Below, in pieces: positions 55,790 through 64,000 of a DNA stretch of 64,000 nt. The notes under the pieces were generated by a model that was given only the letters and a program-made list of their open reading frames with translations, was not told the origin of the DNA and made no database searches. Positions within the stretch are counted from its first letter, which is position 1; each line of letters opens with the position of its first letter. The DNA comes from Alphaproteobacteria bacterium. Its GTDB lineage: Bacteria > Pseudomonadota > Alphaproteobacteria > Rhizobiales > Rhizobiaceae. A program made the translations under genes and the position numbers. The stretch spans positions 1 through 64,000 of the forward strand of contig JAJRQF010000028.1 in the NCBI GenBank assembly GCA_024280375.1, read 5' to 3'.

Positions 55790-57550
55790 TTACCGCATTT
55801 CTTCTGGTGCTTCCGCCCCAATTATTGCAAGACCAGAAGTCAGAACTGATCCAATTGATTTGACAAGTGCAAGCCTCGCCAAAGTCAATTCTGGCAATTT
55901 AGGGTTAATAAACCGTAATTCCGGTCGGTCATTGCCCCGATTCCAATGTGTATGTAGGCTGCTTGCCAGCTCAAACAAGTAAAATGCGATCCGATGCGGC
56001 TCATGGGTTTTGGCTGCAGCCTCTACAATTTTTGGATATTCAGAGAGCTTTTTGATCAATTCGATCTCAGAATCATCAACTAACAGGCTCAAATCAGCTA
56101 CGGCCAGCGATTGATCACTGGTATCAATATCGGCAGCATCACGCCCAACCTGGCGAAACACCGAACAGGTACGAGCATGGGCATACTGCACGTAAAATAC
56201 AGGATTATCCTTTGATTGCTCCACCACTTTGGTGAAATCAAAATCGAGCGGCATATCGTTTTTCCGATAAAGCATCATAAAACGCACCGCATCACTGCCA
56301 ACCTCATTCACCACATCGCGAAGGGTAATAAAATCGCCCGAACGCTTCGACATTTTGATCGGCTTGCCATCTCGGAAAAGTTTGACCAACTGGCAAAGGC
56401 GAACGGTGAGCTTGGTTTTACCACCGGAAATTGCCCTGGCAACAGCTTCCAGCCGCTTCACATAGCCACCGTGGTCAGCGCCTAATATAAATATAGTCTC
56501 ATCAAAACCGCGCTGAAATTTATCGAGGAAATAGGCAACGTCTGCCGCAAAGTAGGTATAAGAACCATCTGATTTTACCAGCGGACGATCTATATCGTCA
56601 CCAACTTCGGTCGAACGAAACAACAATTGTTCCCGGTCCTCCCAATCCTCAGGCTTTTGTCCCTTTGGCGGCGGCAAAGTGCCCTGATAAACAAAGCCCT
56701 TCGCACGCAAATCTTCAATCGCATCTTCAATCTTGGATTTATTGCCCTTAACCTCATGCAGGGAACGTTCGGAAAAGAACAGATCATGGCGCACATTCAG
56801 GGCCGCAAGATCCGCCCGGATAAGGTCCATCATAGCATCAATTGATACAGGCTTGAAAATTGGCAGCCATTCATCTTCGCCAGCGTTTAAAAACCTGTCA
56901 CCATATTTCTCCGCCAGCATTTTTCCAACGGGCACAAGATAGTCACCAGGATATAGCCCTTCGGGTATCGCCCCGATATCCTCGCCCAACGCTTCCCGGT
57001 AGCGCAAAAACACAGAACGCGCCAAAACATCAATCTGCCCGCCCGCGTCATTGACGTAATATTCGCGCGTCACGTCATATCCGGCAAAATCCAGCAGGTT
57101 TGCTAAAGCATCGCCAATGACCGCCCCGCGACAATGCCCCACATGCATCGGGCCAGTGGGATTGGCAGAAACATATTCCACATTGACTTTTTGGCCATTG
57201 CCAAGGCTCGAACTGCCAAAAGTGGTTCGGTTTTTCAATATATCAGCAAGTTGCGCAAACCAGAATGAAGGCTTTGCAACAATATTGATGAAACCCGGCC
57301 CGGCAACCACGGCACTTTCAACATCCTGGTCTTTTACCAGTTCGTCGACGATAATCTCAGCCAATTGCCGGGGGTTCATTCCAACCTGCTTGGCCAGAAC
57401 CATTGCCGCATTGGTTGCCAAATCACCATGTGAGGAATCTCGTGGCAATTCGACCGACAAACGCTGCAAATTAATTTCAGGATTATCTTTAAAATCAATC
57501 GATTCAATAGATTTTTTAATCTTTTGCTCGAATAGAGTAAATATGCTCAT
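55790..57550 (-). CDS. argS: Arginyl-tRNA synthetase
   Basis: The 586-residue class I synthetase has the HIGH-like motif [15 protein letters not shown] and the [12 protein letters not shown] loop. Its N-terminal additional domain recognises the tRNA, and the C-terminal anticodon-binding domain has the [23 protein letters not shown] end. I chose the ATG at 57550 ([11 protein letters not shown]); an in-frame start at 57592 would add 14 residues. It lies between dgt and the SPOR gene, all on the minus strand. Confidence 0.96.
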   Translation of the reverse strand: MSIFTLFEQKIKKSIESIDFKDNPEINLQRLSVELPRDSSHGDLATNAAMVLAKQVGMNPRQLAEIIVDELVKDQDVESAVVAGPGFINIVAKPSFWFAQLADILKNRTTFGSSSLGNGQKVNVEYVSANPTGPMHVGHCRGAVIGDALANLLDFAGYDVTREYYVNDAGGQIDVLARSVFLRYREALGEDIGAIPEGLYPGDYLVPVGKMLAEKYGDRFLNAGEDEWLPIFKPVSIDAMMDLIRADLAALNVRHDLFFSERSLHEVKGNKSKIEDAIEDLRAKGFVYQGTLPPPKGQKPEDWEDREQLLFRSTEVGDDIDRPLVKSDGSYTYFAADVAYFLDKFQRGFDETIFILGADHGGYVKRLEAVARAISGGKTKLTVRLCQLVKLFRDGKPIKMSKRSGDFITLRDVVNEVGSDAVRFMMLYRKNDMPLDFDFTKVVEQSKDNPVFYVQYAHARTCSVFRQVGRDAADIDTSDQSLAVADLSLLVDDSEIELIKKLSEYPKIVEAAAKTHEPHRIAFYLFELASSLHTHWNRGNDRPELRFINPKLPELTLARLALVKSIGSVLTSGLAIIGAEAPEEMR

Positions 57551-57644
57551 GGAACAATTGCCCTGTGGTGAAACGATTGATGCGATTTTCAACTCAAATT
57601 AGTAGCTGAACAAATGGCGATATTGGGAGAAATTCTGCCGTGCT

Positions 57645-58862
57645 CTAACCCAGATCAGGTGTTGCGTCAAACAGGCGCCGATGTTCAGATATTGCGTAAG
57701 GGTCTGACTGGCCAGCAAGAAAATCAGATATGCGTCTTGCCCGGTCAAACTCATCCAATTGCCCAAGGCCTTCTGACCAACCTTCCGGCAGTTCTGCCCG
57801 GCCAGAAAAATAGGCCTCAAACAAGTCCCTGATAATCGCCTCAGCACCATCCATCACCCTCATAACCTGTTCATGACGATACATATTTTCAAACAAAAAT
57901 GATTTCAATTCACGTTCCTTGGCGCTCATTTCTGTCGAAAAGCACCCCATCACCTCTCCGGCTTGGCGAACATCTTCCACATTGGCTGGGTTGTGAGCCT
58001 CCAGCCGCCTCACCGTCTCATCAATCACATCTTCAACCATAATGGTTATTTGCCGCCGGATAAGCTCATGGTTCATCCGGCTTGAATTAAGTTTGGGATA
58101 TTGGGCCTTCACATCCGCCAACAACTCACCGGCAAGCGGAACATTGGCAAGATCATCAAGGCAAAACAACCCGGCCCGCAATCCATCATCTATATCATGA
58201 TTATCATAGGCAATATCATCAGCAATTGCCGCCAATTGCGCTTCCAGCCCCGGCCAACTCCAAAGCTGCAAATCCTGCAACTGGTTATACTCAACAATTT
58301 GCGCCGGCAGGCCTTCAAGTGATTCGGGCCTGTTTTCATCTATTAAAGGCCCATTGTGCTTGGCCAGACCTTCCAGCGTTTCCCAACTAAGATTTAACCC
58401 GTCGAAATCGGCATATTGACGCTCAAGTGCTGTGACAATGCGCAAGGATTGGGCGTTATGGTCAAACCCACCATAATCAGCCATCGCCTCGTTCAAGGCC
58501 CGCTCGCCCGCATGACCAAAAGGCGTGTGACCAAAATCATGCACCAGCGCCAGTGCTTCGGCCAAATCCTCGTCCAACTTCAATGCCCGCGCCAAAGAGC
58601 GGGCAATCTGCGAAACCTCAATCGTATGGGTCAACCTGGTGCGATAATGATCGCCCTCATGCACCACAAATACTTGGGTCTTGTGCTTGAGCCGGCGAAA
58701 CGCGGTCGAATGAATAATCCGGTCCCGGTCCCGCTGAAACGCAGTACGCGTTCGGCTTGGCGGCTCGTCAATCAACCGCCCTTTGCTGTTTACCGGATCA
58801 CTTGCATAGGGCGCACGATCACGCCAGCCCGGAGGCAAAATTGAAATTCGATTATTGGCCAT
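57645..58862 (-). CDS. dgt: dGTP triphosphohydrolase-like protein (HD superfamily)
   Basis: The 405-residue HD-domain metalloenzyme splits dGTP (or other dNTPs) into nucleoside and triphosphate. It shows [38 protein letters not shown], the catalytic HD in [16 protein letters not shown] and [14 protein letters not shown]. The DNA-linked dGTPase activity of the alphaproteobacterial form is not well studied. It is the first gene of the minus-strand block and is divergent from erpA. Confidence 0.93.
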   Translation of the reverse strand: MANNRISILPPGWRDRAPYASDPVNSKGRLIDEPPSRTRTAFQRDRDRIIHSTAFRRLKHKTQVFVVHEGDHYRTRLTHTIEVSQIARSLARALKLDEDLAEALALVHDFGHTPFGHAGERALNEAMADYGGFDHNAQSLRIVTALERQYADFDGLNLSWETLEGLAKHNGPLIDENRPESLEGLPAQIVEYNQLQDLQLWSWPGLEAQLAAIADDIAYDNHDIDDGLRAGLFCLDDLANVPLAGELLADVKAQYPKLNSSRMNHELIRRQITIMVEDVIDETVRRLEAHNPANVEDVRQAGEVMGCFSTEMSAKERELKSFLFENMYRHEQVMRVMDGAEAIIRDLFEAYFSGRAELPEGWSEGLGQLDEFDRARRISDFLAGQSDPYAISEHRRLFDATPDLG

Positions 58863-58986
58863 TGCAGAAACTCCTGGCTGTTCCTACCTCTACATTAGCC
58901 TACATTAACACATATTAAAAATTCTATGTTTGGTATTTGGCCAAATTGTGATATAAAGACTTTCCTTCAAACCGGATGAGACAGAT

Positions 58987-59349
58987 ATGACCGCCGAAGC
59001 CCTGCAAAATACGACTGAAGACAATTCCAGCGTCACCATGTCAGAAAATGCGGCCAAACGGGTTGCCAAAATCATCAATGGTGAAAAAGACAAGAACGCC
59101 CTACGGGTTTCCGTCGAAGGCGGCGGCTGCTCTGGATTTTCCTACAAGTTTGATCTTGTTTCATCCCAAAATGATGATGACCTGATTATCGAACGCAGCG
59201 GTGCAACCGTATTGATCGATTCGGTTTCCGTTATGTATATGGAAGGCTCGGAAATCGATTTTGTCGATGATCTGATGGGCCAGTCATTCCAGATCAAAAA
59301 TCCCAATGCCACCGCTTCCTGCGGGTGTGGCACCAGCTTTTCGATTTAA
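58987..59349 (+). CDS. erpA: Iron-sulfur cluster insertion protein (IscA/ErpA type)
   Basis: The 120-residue A-type carrier has the three cluster-binding cysteines: one in GGGCSGFSYKFD (near residue 49) and two in SCGCGTSF at the C-terminus. The conserved SVMYMEGSEIDFVDDL segment is also present. The adjacent dgt gene on the other strand is the usual alphaproteobacterial neighbour. It faces the YbaK gene, whose 3' end begins 10 bases after its stop. Confidence 0.94.
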   Translation: MTAEALQNTTEDNSSVTMSENAAKRVAKIINGEKDKNALRVSVEGGGCSGFSYKFDLVSSQNDDDLIIERSGATVLIDSVSVMYMEGSEIDFVDDLMGQSFQIKNPNATASCGCGTSFSI

Positions 59350-59358
59350 ATTGGGTTA

Positions 59359-59829
59359 TTAGACCACTTTCACATCGGCAATCTGACCACCGGTCATTTC
59401 CAACAACTGCTCCGGCGTGGTTGAAAACACATGGGCCGGAGAACCCGCAGCGGCCCAAATTTTTGGCAATTGCATCAAATCTTCATCTACGAAAATCTTG
59501 CAAGGTGATTTTTGCGCAATTGGAGATACACCACCAATGGCAAAGCCGGTAACCTCCCTCACCCACCGCCCCTTGGCTGATTCAAGCGGCTTACCCAGTA
59601 ATTGTTCAATCTTGCGCTCATCAACCCGGTTGGAACCGGAAGTCAGCACCAGAACCGGTTGGTCGTCCGCTTTGAAAATCAATGACTTCACAATTTGTGA
59701 CACTTCGCAGCCAGCAGCGTTCGCCGCATCTACGGCCGTGCGCGTACCTTCCGGAAATTCAAAAATCTCACCGTCATGCCCGGCCTTCAACAATGCCAAA
59801 CGAACCCGGTCAACCGATCCTTTTTTCAT
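59359..59829 (-). CDS. YbaK/EbsC family aminoacyl-tRNA deacylase
   Basis: The 156-residue protein hydrolyses mischarged tRNAs (Cys-tRNA-Pro type editing) in trans. The family pattern is seen in VDAANAAGCEVSQIVKSLIFKADDQPVLVLTSG, with the conserved Lys, and in GFAIGGVSPIAQKSP. The ATG at 59829 is preferred; a TTG at 59853 is in frame. It is convergent with erpA and lies 7 bases downstream of the transport lipoprotein region boundary at 59860, on the same strand. Confidence 0.88.
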   Translation of the reverse strand: MKKGSVDRVRLALLKAGHDGEIFEFPEGTRTAVDAANAAGCEVSQIVKSLIFKADDQPVLVLTSGSNRVDERKIEQLLGKPLESAKGRWVREVTGFAIGGVSPIAQKSPCKIFVDEDLMQLPKIWAAAGSPAHVFSTTPEQLLEMTGGQIADVKVV

Positions 59830-59859
59830 GGAAAGTCTCTCATATTTCAACAAAAATAG

Positions 59860-60552
59860 TTAGATGCGTTTTAGAACCCAGACAACAATGTCTCTTGAGA
59901 CCTTGTCAAAAGCCCGGTCAAGCGCCCCCACATAGTCATCATTATTGCCGCCGCTGAAGGCTACGGTTGCGCTGAATACGTTAGATTTCAACACCCGGCC
60001 ACTACGGTCGCTCAACAGCCGCACGGACAATTCGATGACTGCGGTCTTCTGCCCCCCGCTAACCGCCACTTCAAATGCCCTGATCGAGGTTAAAATCTGA
60101 TAATCAATTACCAGCCCATCGCCAGGCTTGGCAACAGCACCGGAACGACCCGTATTTTCAAACGCTTCCACCAGCTTGGTCTGCACCATTTTTGGCAGAT
60201 CATCGCTCCATTGAGCACCTTTTAAATAGGTAATAATCGAAGGTGCCGGTTTAACAACGATGTTTTGGCTGTCGAGCGCCTTCAGCGACGTTGGCGCCTT
60301 AACCAGAATTTGCGCTCTCGTACCGACCTTCAAGCCGGAAAAATCTCGCGGCGCAGAAATATCATAGGTTTCCGGTGGAGGCGGAGCAGGCTTGAGCAAC
60401 GCGCAGCCGGAAAGTTGGACGGCAAACAGCCCCACCACGCAAGCGCCAATAAGCGGCAGGTTCGTGCTTTTGCGTATGCAAAATACAGCACGATGCAATC
60501 GCTGTAACAAATTACAATCCCCAGAATATCTATTCAAATGACCGTCGCTCAT
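59860..60552 (-). CDS. ABC-type transport auxiliary lipoprotein (Mla/PqiC-like)
   Basis: The 230-residue lipoprotein has a hydrophobic signal with the lipobox VQLSGC (Cys 49 from the start at 60552). It contains the ABC_trans_aux domain: YDISAPRDF, the GTRAQILVKAPTSLKALDSQNIVV segment and LVIDYQILTSIRAFEVAV. The long N-terminus makes a TTG at 60510 (with GGGGA upstream) an alternative start. It ends the mlaE-mlaF-mlaD operon and probably docks the complex at the outer membrane. Confidence 0.87.
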   Translation of the reverse strand: MSDGHLNRYSGDCNLLQRLHRAVFCIRKSTNLPLIGACVVGLFAVQLSGCALLKPAPPPPETYDISAPRDFSGLKVGTRAQILVKAPTSLKALDSQNIVVKPAPSIITYLKGAQWSDDLPKMVQTKLVEAFENTGRSGAVAKPGDGLVIDYQILTSIRAFEVAVSGGQKTAVIELSVRLLSDRSGRVLKSNVFSATVAFSGGNNDDYVGALDRAFDKVSRDIVVWVLKRI

Positions 60553-60610
60553 TTACTCAATACTCAAATTCTTACCCGACTCGCCTTATATGCTTTTGCG
60601 GGCGAAATAG

Positions 60611-62533
60611 CTACCGTCTTGGCCTGCTTCCGCTCACCTGCCTAATCCCCGGCGTTCCAACTATAAACGCCTTGGGATTTCTCTCAAAATTACCAATGAC
60701 CCGGTCAATCCGGTTGATGGATTGCCGAGCCTGTTTGATCAACACTTCAGCTTCCCGCAAACCTCGATTGGAAAACCGTGTAAGCCCTTTGGATATTTCA
60801 GCAATCCGCGCATCAAGATTAACCGCCAGCTTTCTAAAATCGGCCAGGGTTGCGCGCGCATCGGCCATCAGGCCTTCGCCATTGCCGCCGCCTAACATGC
60901 CATCGAGCTTAGTCAAGATGCCATCCACCTTGGTCGAAGATTTGTTCAACCGACTGGCAAGTTCCTGAGCATCCGTAATGATTTGATTGATATCATCAGC
61001 ACGATTACGAAATTTGGCCGTGACCGTGGAAACATCCTCAACAATGGTCGAAGCACCTTTCGCCGTCTTTTCCAGATTATCAACCACACTGGCAATCCGG
61101 CTGGCGTCAATTGCAGAGACTACCGATGATGCCCCCTCAATTGTTGTGCCAAGATCATCAATCAGTTTTGCAAGCTTGGTCGTATCAACCGCAGAAACCA
61201 GCTTCTTGGTTTCCTCCGACGCCTTGCCAAACTCATCAAAGGCAGAATTGATTTTATCAACTTCAATTTTGGCCACAAATGCAGATGCATCTGAAATGGT
61301 CTTTTCAATTCCATCGGCAATTCTTGTCACCTGATCCGGCTTCAGCGCGGCAAGCGCATCATTGGCACGGCTAGCCGCCTGATCAAGGTTCTTTAGTGCC
61401 GAGTTCACCCTGTCCGCATCAATTGCGGCAATCAGAGTTGAAGCGTTATCAACAGTTTTACCAATATTATCAACGATTTCACCCACCCTTTCAGGCTTGA
61501 CTGCTGCAACAATTTTCTTTGCGTCTTCAGAAATTTTCGAAATATTTTCCAAAGTATCCTTGATGTTACTGGCTTCCACATCCGCCACAATTTTGCGGGC
61601 GCTGGTTGCAGCTGAACTTAAATCATCAATCGCCGTGCCAATTTTTTCCGGACTTACGCTGGCGACCAGAACATCGACTTTGCCAAGCGTCTTGTTCAAC
61701 CCATCCGAGAATTTATTCAATTGTTCTGCAGCGCTGGTAATTTTATCAACGACCTTTGAGACATCTTCCCGCGAGGCATTCAACGTCTGGGAGAACCCTT
61801 CGAGATTGGCGATCGTTTTACGAACGGCTTCGGGATCAATCGCCTTGACCACATCTTCGGCTCCTTTAATCATCCCATCCAGTTTTGCAGACAGGGCCTC
61901 AATGGTCTTGCCAATATCGGCAGTTGCCGAAAGGAAGGTTTCAACCCCATCTGCATTCTTCGCCAAAGCGTCTGAAAACACCTGTGCATTGGAGATTGTC
62001 TTGCTGAGACTTTCGCGATTTTCAATCAAAAAGGACTCGACAGTACTCATCACCTTTTCGGTACGATTAGCGATCGAATTCACCTTGGCAACAAGTTCGT
62101 TGAGGGCAGCCGGTTCCGCATCAATTGACGGCACTGTCCCCTCTGGCATATCGGCCAATCCCAATATGTTGCTTGCATCAGGTGACCCACCTTCAAGCTG
62201 AATAAACGCCCCGCCAGTAAAACCCTGAATGCCAATACTGGCTTTAGTATCACTGCGCACTGGAGTTTCCGCGTCAATTTTCACTTTGGCAATAACGAAT
62301 CGCGGCGCATTGGCGGCAATAGCCAGGCTTTGAACTGTGCCAACCTGAATGCCGTTAAACAGGACCTGGGACCCTTTAACCAATCCGGTAACCGAGCCTT
62401 CAATCTTAATATCCATATCGACATAGGTGCGCTGTTCATTATATCGCCCGAGCCAAACGACAAATACAAACGCTAACGCCAGAGTTATCAGCGTAAACAC
62501 ACCAACGGTGACATAATTGGCTTTGGTTTCCAT
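60611..62533 (-). CDS. mlaD: MlaD-type MCE-domain lipid-binding protein, long form
   Basis: The 640-residue periplasmic protein is anchored by one N-terminal helix (NYVTVGVFTLITLALAFVFVVWL). One MCE domain follows (residues ~38-120, with GSVTGLVKGSQVLFNGIQVGTV and GFTGGAFIQLEGG). After it comes a long helical region: residues 296-503 contain eight tandem 26-residue repeats. The end of the protein is basic. E. coli MlaD has 183 residues, so most of this protein is extra. It belongs to the retrograde lipid-transport Mla system, between mlaF and the lipoprotein gene. The long helices probably extend towards the outer membrane. Confidence 0.92.
   Translation of the reverse strand: METKANYVTVGVFTLITLALAFVFVVWLGRYNEQRTYVDMDIKIEGSVTGLVKGSQVLFNGIQVGTVQSLAIAANAPRFVIAKVKIDAETPVRSDTKASIGIQGFTGGAFIQLEGGSPDASNILGLADMPEGTVPSIDAEPAALNELVAKVNSIANRTEKVMSTVESFLIENRESLSKTISNAQVFSDALAKNADGVETFLSATADIGKTIEALSAKLDGMIKGAEDVVKAIDPEAVRKTIANLEGFSQTLNASREDVSKVVDKITSAAEQLNKFSDGLNKTLGKVDVLVASVSPEKIGTAIDDLSSAATSARKIVADVEASNIKDTLENISKISEDAKKIVAAVKPERVGEIVDNIGKTVDNASTLIAAIDADRVNSALKNLDQAASRANDALAALKPDQVTRIADGIEKTISDASAFVAKIEVDKINSAFDEFGKASEETKKLVSAVDTTKLAKLIDDLGTTIEGASSVVSAIDASRIASVVDNLEKTAKGASTIVEDVSTVTAKFRNRADDINQIITDAQELASRLNKSSTKVDGILTKLDGMLGGGNGEGLMADARATLADFRKLAVNLDARIAEISKGLTRFSNRGLREAEVLIKQARQSINRIDRVIGNFERNPKAFIVGTPGIRQVSGSRPRR
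61025..61648 (-). repeat. Eight tandem 78-bp repeats in mlaD (26 residues each)
   Basis: Eight units of exactly 26 codons lie in a row without insertion or gap, with a pattern like (E/D)-(K/R)-(I/V)-x5-(D/N)-(L/I)-x6-A-x3-(I/V)-x-(A/S)-(I/V)-x2. Examples begin EKIGTAIDDL, ERVGEIVDNI, DRVNSALKNL, DKINSAFDEF and TKLAKLIDDL. The units are diverged in sequence, so constant length is kept by selection. Period 26 is not a heptad. Confidence 0.85.
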
Positions 62534-62579
62534 TGAAATATGTAATTCCCTGTTAGGCTTGCTTAATTATAGACTATAT

Positions 62580-63350
62580 TCACGCAACCACAATCGAACG
62601 GGCGCGTTTCCCACGAAAATAGGATTGCACCCAAGGATCGTCAAATTCCAGCATTGTTTGCAACGGCCCTTCAACCAATACATGCCGATCACCCAATACG
62701 GCAATACGGTCGCAAACAGAAAACAGACTATCCAGATCATGTGTAACCATAAATACGGTCAAACCAAGTGTATCGCGAAGTTTGGCGATTAACTCATCAA
62801 AATCAGATGCACCAATTGGATCGAGCCCCGATGTTGGCTCATCCAGAAACAAGATTTGCGGATCAAGCGCCAATGCACGGGCAAGTGCCGCCCGCTTGAT
62901 CATGCCACCAGATAATTCCGACGGATATTTGGTGGCTGCTTCCTCCGACAATCCTACTAGATTGAGTTTCAACATAGCCAGCTCATCCATCAAACTTTGA
63001 TCAAGATGCAAATATTCCCGCATCGGCATTTGAATGTTTTCAAGCACATTTAAAGACGAGAACAATGCACCATGCTGAAAAAGCACCCCGAGCTCCTGAT
63101 CAATAATATTGCGGATTTTCGGATCAGATTCGGCAAATTCCACACCCAGAATTTCGATTGACCCTTTCTGCTTGGGATTCAAATCAAGAATACTGCGCAG
63201 CAATACAGATTTACCGGAACCAGAAGCGCCGACAAAACCCAGTATTTCACCGGAGTAAATATCAAGGTCAAGCTTGTCCAGCACCAGATGACTGCCAAAA
63301 CCAACAGAAAGATCGCGTATCTTGATCATCACTTTTGAACGCTCGCTCAA
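62580..63350 (-). CDS. mlaF: Mla lipid-transport ATPase
   Basis: The 256-residue ABC ATPase has Walker [17 protein letters not shown]-loop [23 protein letters not shown], signature [15 protein letters not shown], Walker [13 protein letters not shown] and switch [10 protein letters not shown]. The ATPase drives phospholipid movement through MlaE. It overlaps the mlaE stop by 4 bases (ATGA) and precedes mlaD. Confidence 0.95.
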   Translation of the reverse strand: MSERSKVMIKIRDLSVGFGSHLVLDKLDLDIYSGEILGFVGASGSGKSVLLRSILDLNPKQKGSIEILGVEFAESDPKIRNIIDQELGVLFQHGALFSSLNVLENIQMPMREYLHLDQSLMDELAMLKLNLVGLSEEAATKYPSELSGGMIKRAALARALALDPQILFLDEPTSGLDPIGASDFDELIAKLRDTLGLTVFMVTHDLDSLFSVCDRIAVLGDRHVLVEGPLQTMLEFDDPWVQSYFRGKRARSIVVA

Positions 63351-64000
63351 TAATCTATCACTCCATAGAATATCGCAAAAAGACCATCAACAACAATAAC
63401 GACAAATATCGCTTTCACCACCGCTGATGTTGTGTGCCGGCCAAGTGATTCCGCACTACCGGATACTTTCATACCTTCAATGGATGCTACCAATCCGATG
63501 ATCAGCGCCATAAACGGTGCTTTAATAAGGCCGGAAAACACGGTGGTAAAATCAATGGCGGTGCGCAAATTTCCGATAAACAATGAGGGCATTATATCCA
63601 CATAGACCCAGGAAATAACAATAGCCCCCAACATGCCGAACAAATCGGAGACGATTGTCAGCATCGGTAAAACGATGATCAAGGCCATGATTCTTGGAAA
63701 AATCAAAACGCCAACAGGGTTAAGCCCCATAACCGTGAGCGCGTCGATTTCCTCGCGCATTTTCATCGAACCAAGTTCAGCAGTGATCGCACTTCCAGTG
63801 CGGCCCGCCACCATAATGGCGGTCAACAATACGCCAATTTCACGAAGGTGCAGAATGCCTACCAGATTGACCACAAAAATTTCCGCGCCAAACACTTTCA
63901 GCTGCAAAGCCCCCTGCTGGGCAATGATAATACCAATGAGAAACGACATCAGTGCAATAATCGGCACGGCCTGCAAGCCCATAACATCCATTTGATGAAT
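63347..64000 (-). CDS. mlaE: Mla lipid-transport permease MlaE (5' part cut by window edge)
   Basis: The frame runs off the right edge of the window; 218 residues are visible. They show the MlaE core: [65 protein letters not shown] (with the conserved Glu), and [16 protein letters not shown]. These are about five hydrophobic segments. Alphaproteobacterial MlaE usually has an N-terminal STAS-like region, which would lie outside. It overlaps mlaF by 4 bases. Confidence 0.94.
   Translation of the reverse strand: MHQMDVMGLQAVPIIALMSFLIGIIIAQQGALQLKVFGAEIFVVNLVGILHLREIGVLLTAIMVAGRTGSAITAELGSMKMREEIDALTVMGLNPVGVLIFPRIMALIIVLPMLTIVSDLFGMLGAIVISWVYVDIMPSLFIGNLRTAIDFTTVFSGLIKAPFMALIIGLVASIEGMKVSGSAESLGRHTTSAVVKAIFVVIVVDGLFAIFYGVIDY

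Overview
The window is a piece of an alphaproteobacterial chromosome. It is most likely from a marine or soil member of the Hyphomicrobiales (Rhizobiales), with moderate GC. The main evidence is gene order: erpA, dgt, argS, SPOR protein, nagZ, scpA, scpB, tatABC, serS, surE, pcm, an M23 peptidase, a DUF815 ATPase, yajC, secDF, a Mth938 protein and a squalene/phytoene-synthase-like protein form the block typical of that order. ATP12, IalB, MerR-MerF-MerA and a fused SecDF agree with this. The species cannot be named from sequence alone.

Layout. Positions 1-9.2 kb hold the end of a BMP-type nucleoside-binding protein, deoD, a 45-residue membrane protein, DUF599, an aldo/keto reductase, a DUF1624 membrane protein, IalB, an orphan family-5 solute-binding protein, a FrnE-like DsbA protein and a threonine dehydratase. 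From 9.3 to 17.3 kb are a yeast-type saccharopine dehydrogenase, the glutathione-dependent formaldehyde pair frmA and fghA (with an unknown secreted protein between them), the threonine-to-glycine pair kbl-tdh, a membrane class III nucleotide cyclase and ATP12. From 17.4 to 26.6 kb lies one giant autotransporter of about 3080 residues. From 27.1 to 36 kb are purB, a compact mercury-resistance locus (merR, operator, merF, merA), a lipoprotein, trmFO, DUF4153 and a sterol-desaturase-like enzyme.

From 36 to 58.9 kb, almost entirely on the minus strand, is the housekeeping block. It covers protein export (SecDF-YajC, TatABC), chromosome segregation (ScpAB), cell wall (NagZ, SPOR, M23), tRNA charging (SerS, ArgS), repair and stress (Pcm, SurE), and homologues of two mitochondrial complex I assembly factors. 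A lone ABC ATPase and a GNAT protein interrupt it. The last part (59-64 kb) is an Mla lipid-transport operon (mlaE partial, mlaF, mlaD, lipoprotein). Its MlaD carries eight exact-length 26-residue repeats.

Between genes there is a dispersed two-hairpin repeat (four copies, two with a nested 25-nt insertion), a 117-bp MITE with CTAG ends, a 282-bp element with 20-bp inverted ends, and a tight run of five hairpins near 9.2 kb. Several of these abut or supply stop codons. No tRNA, rRNA, CRISPR or complete transposase gene was seen.
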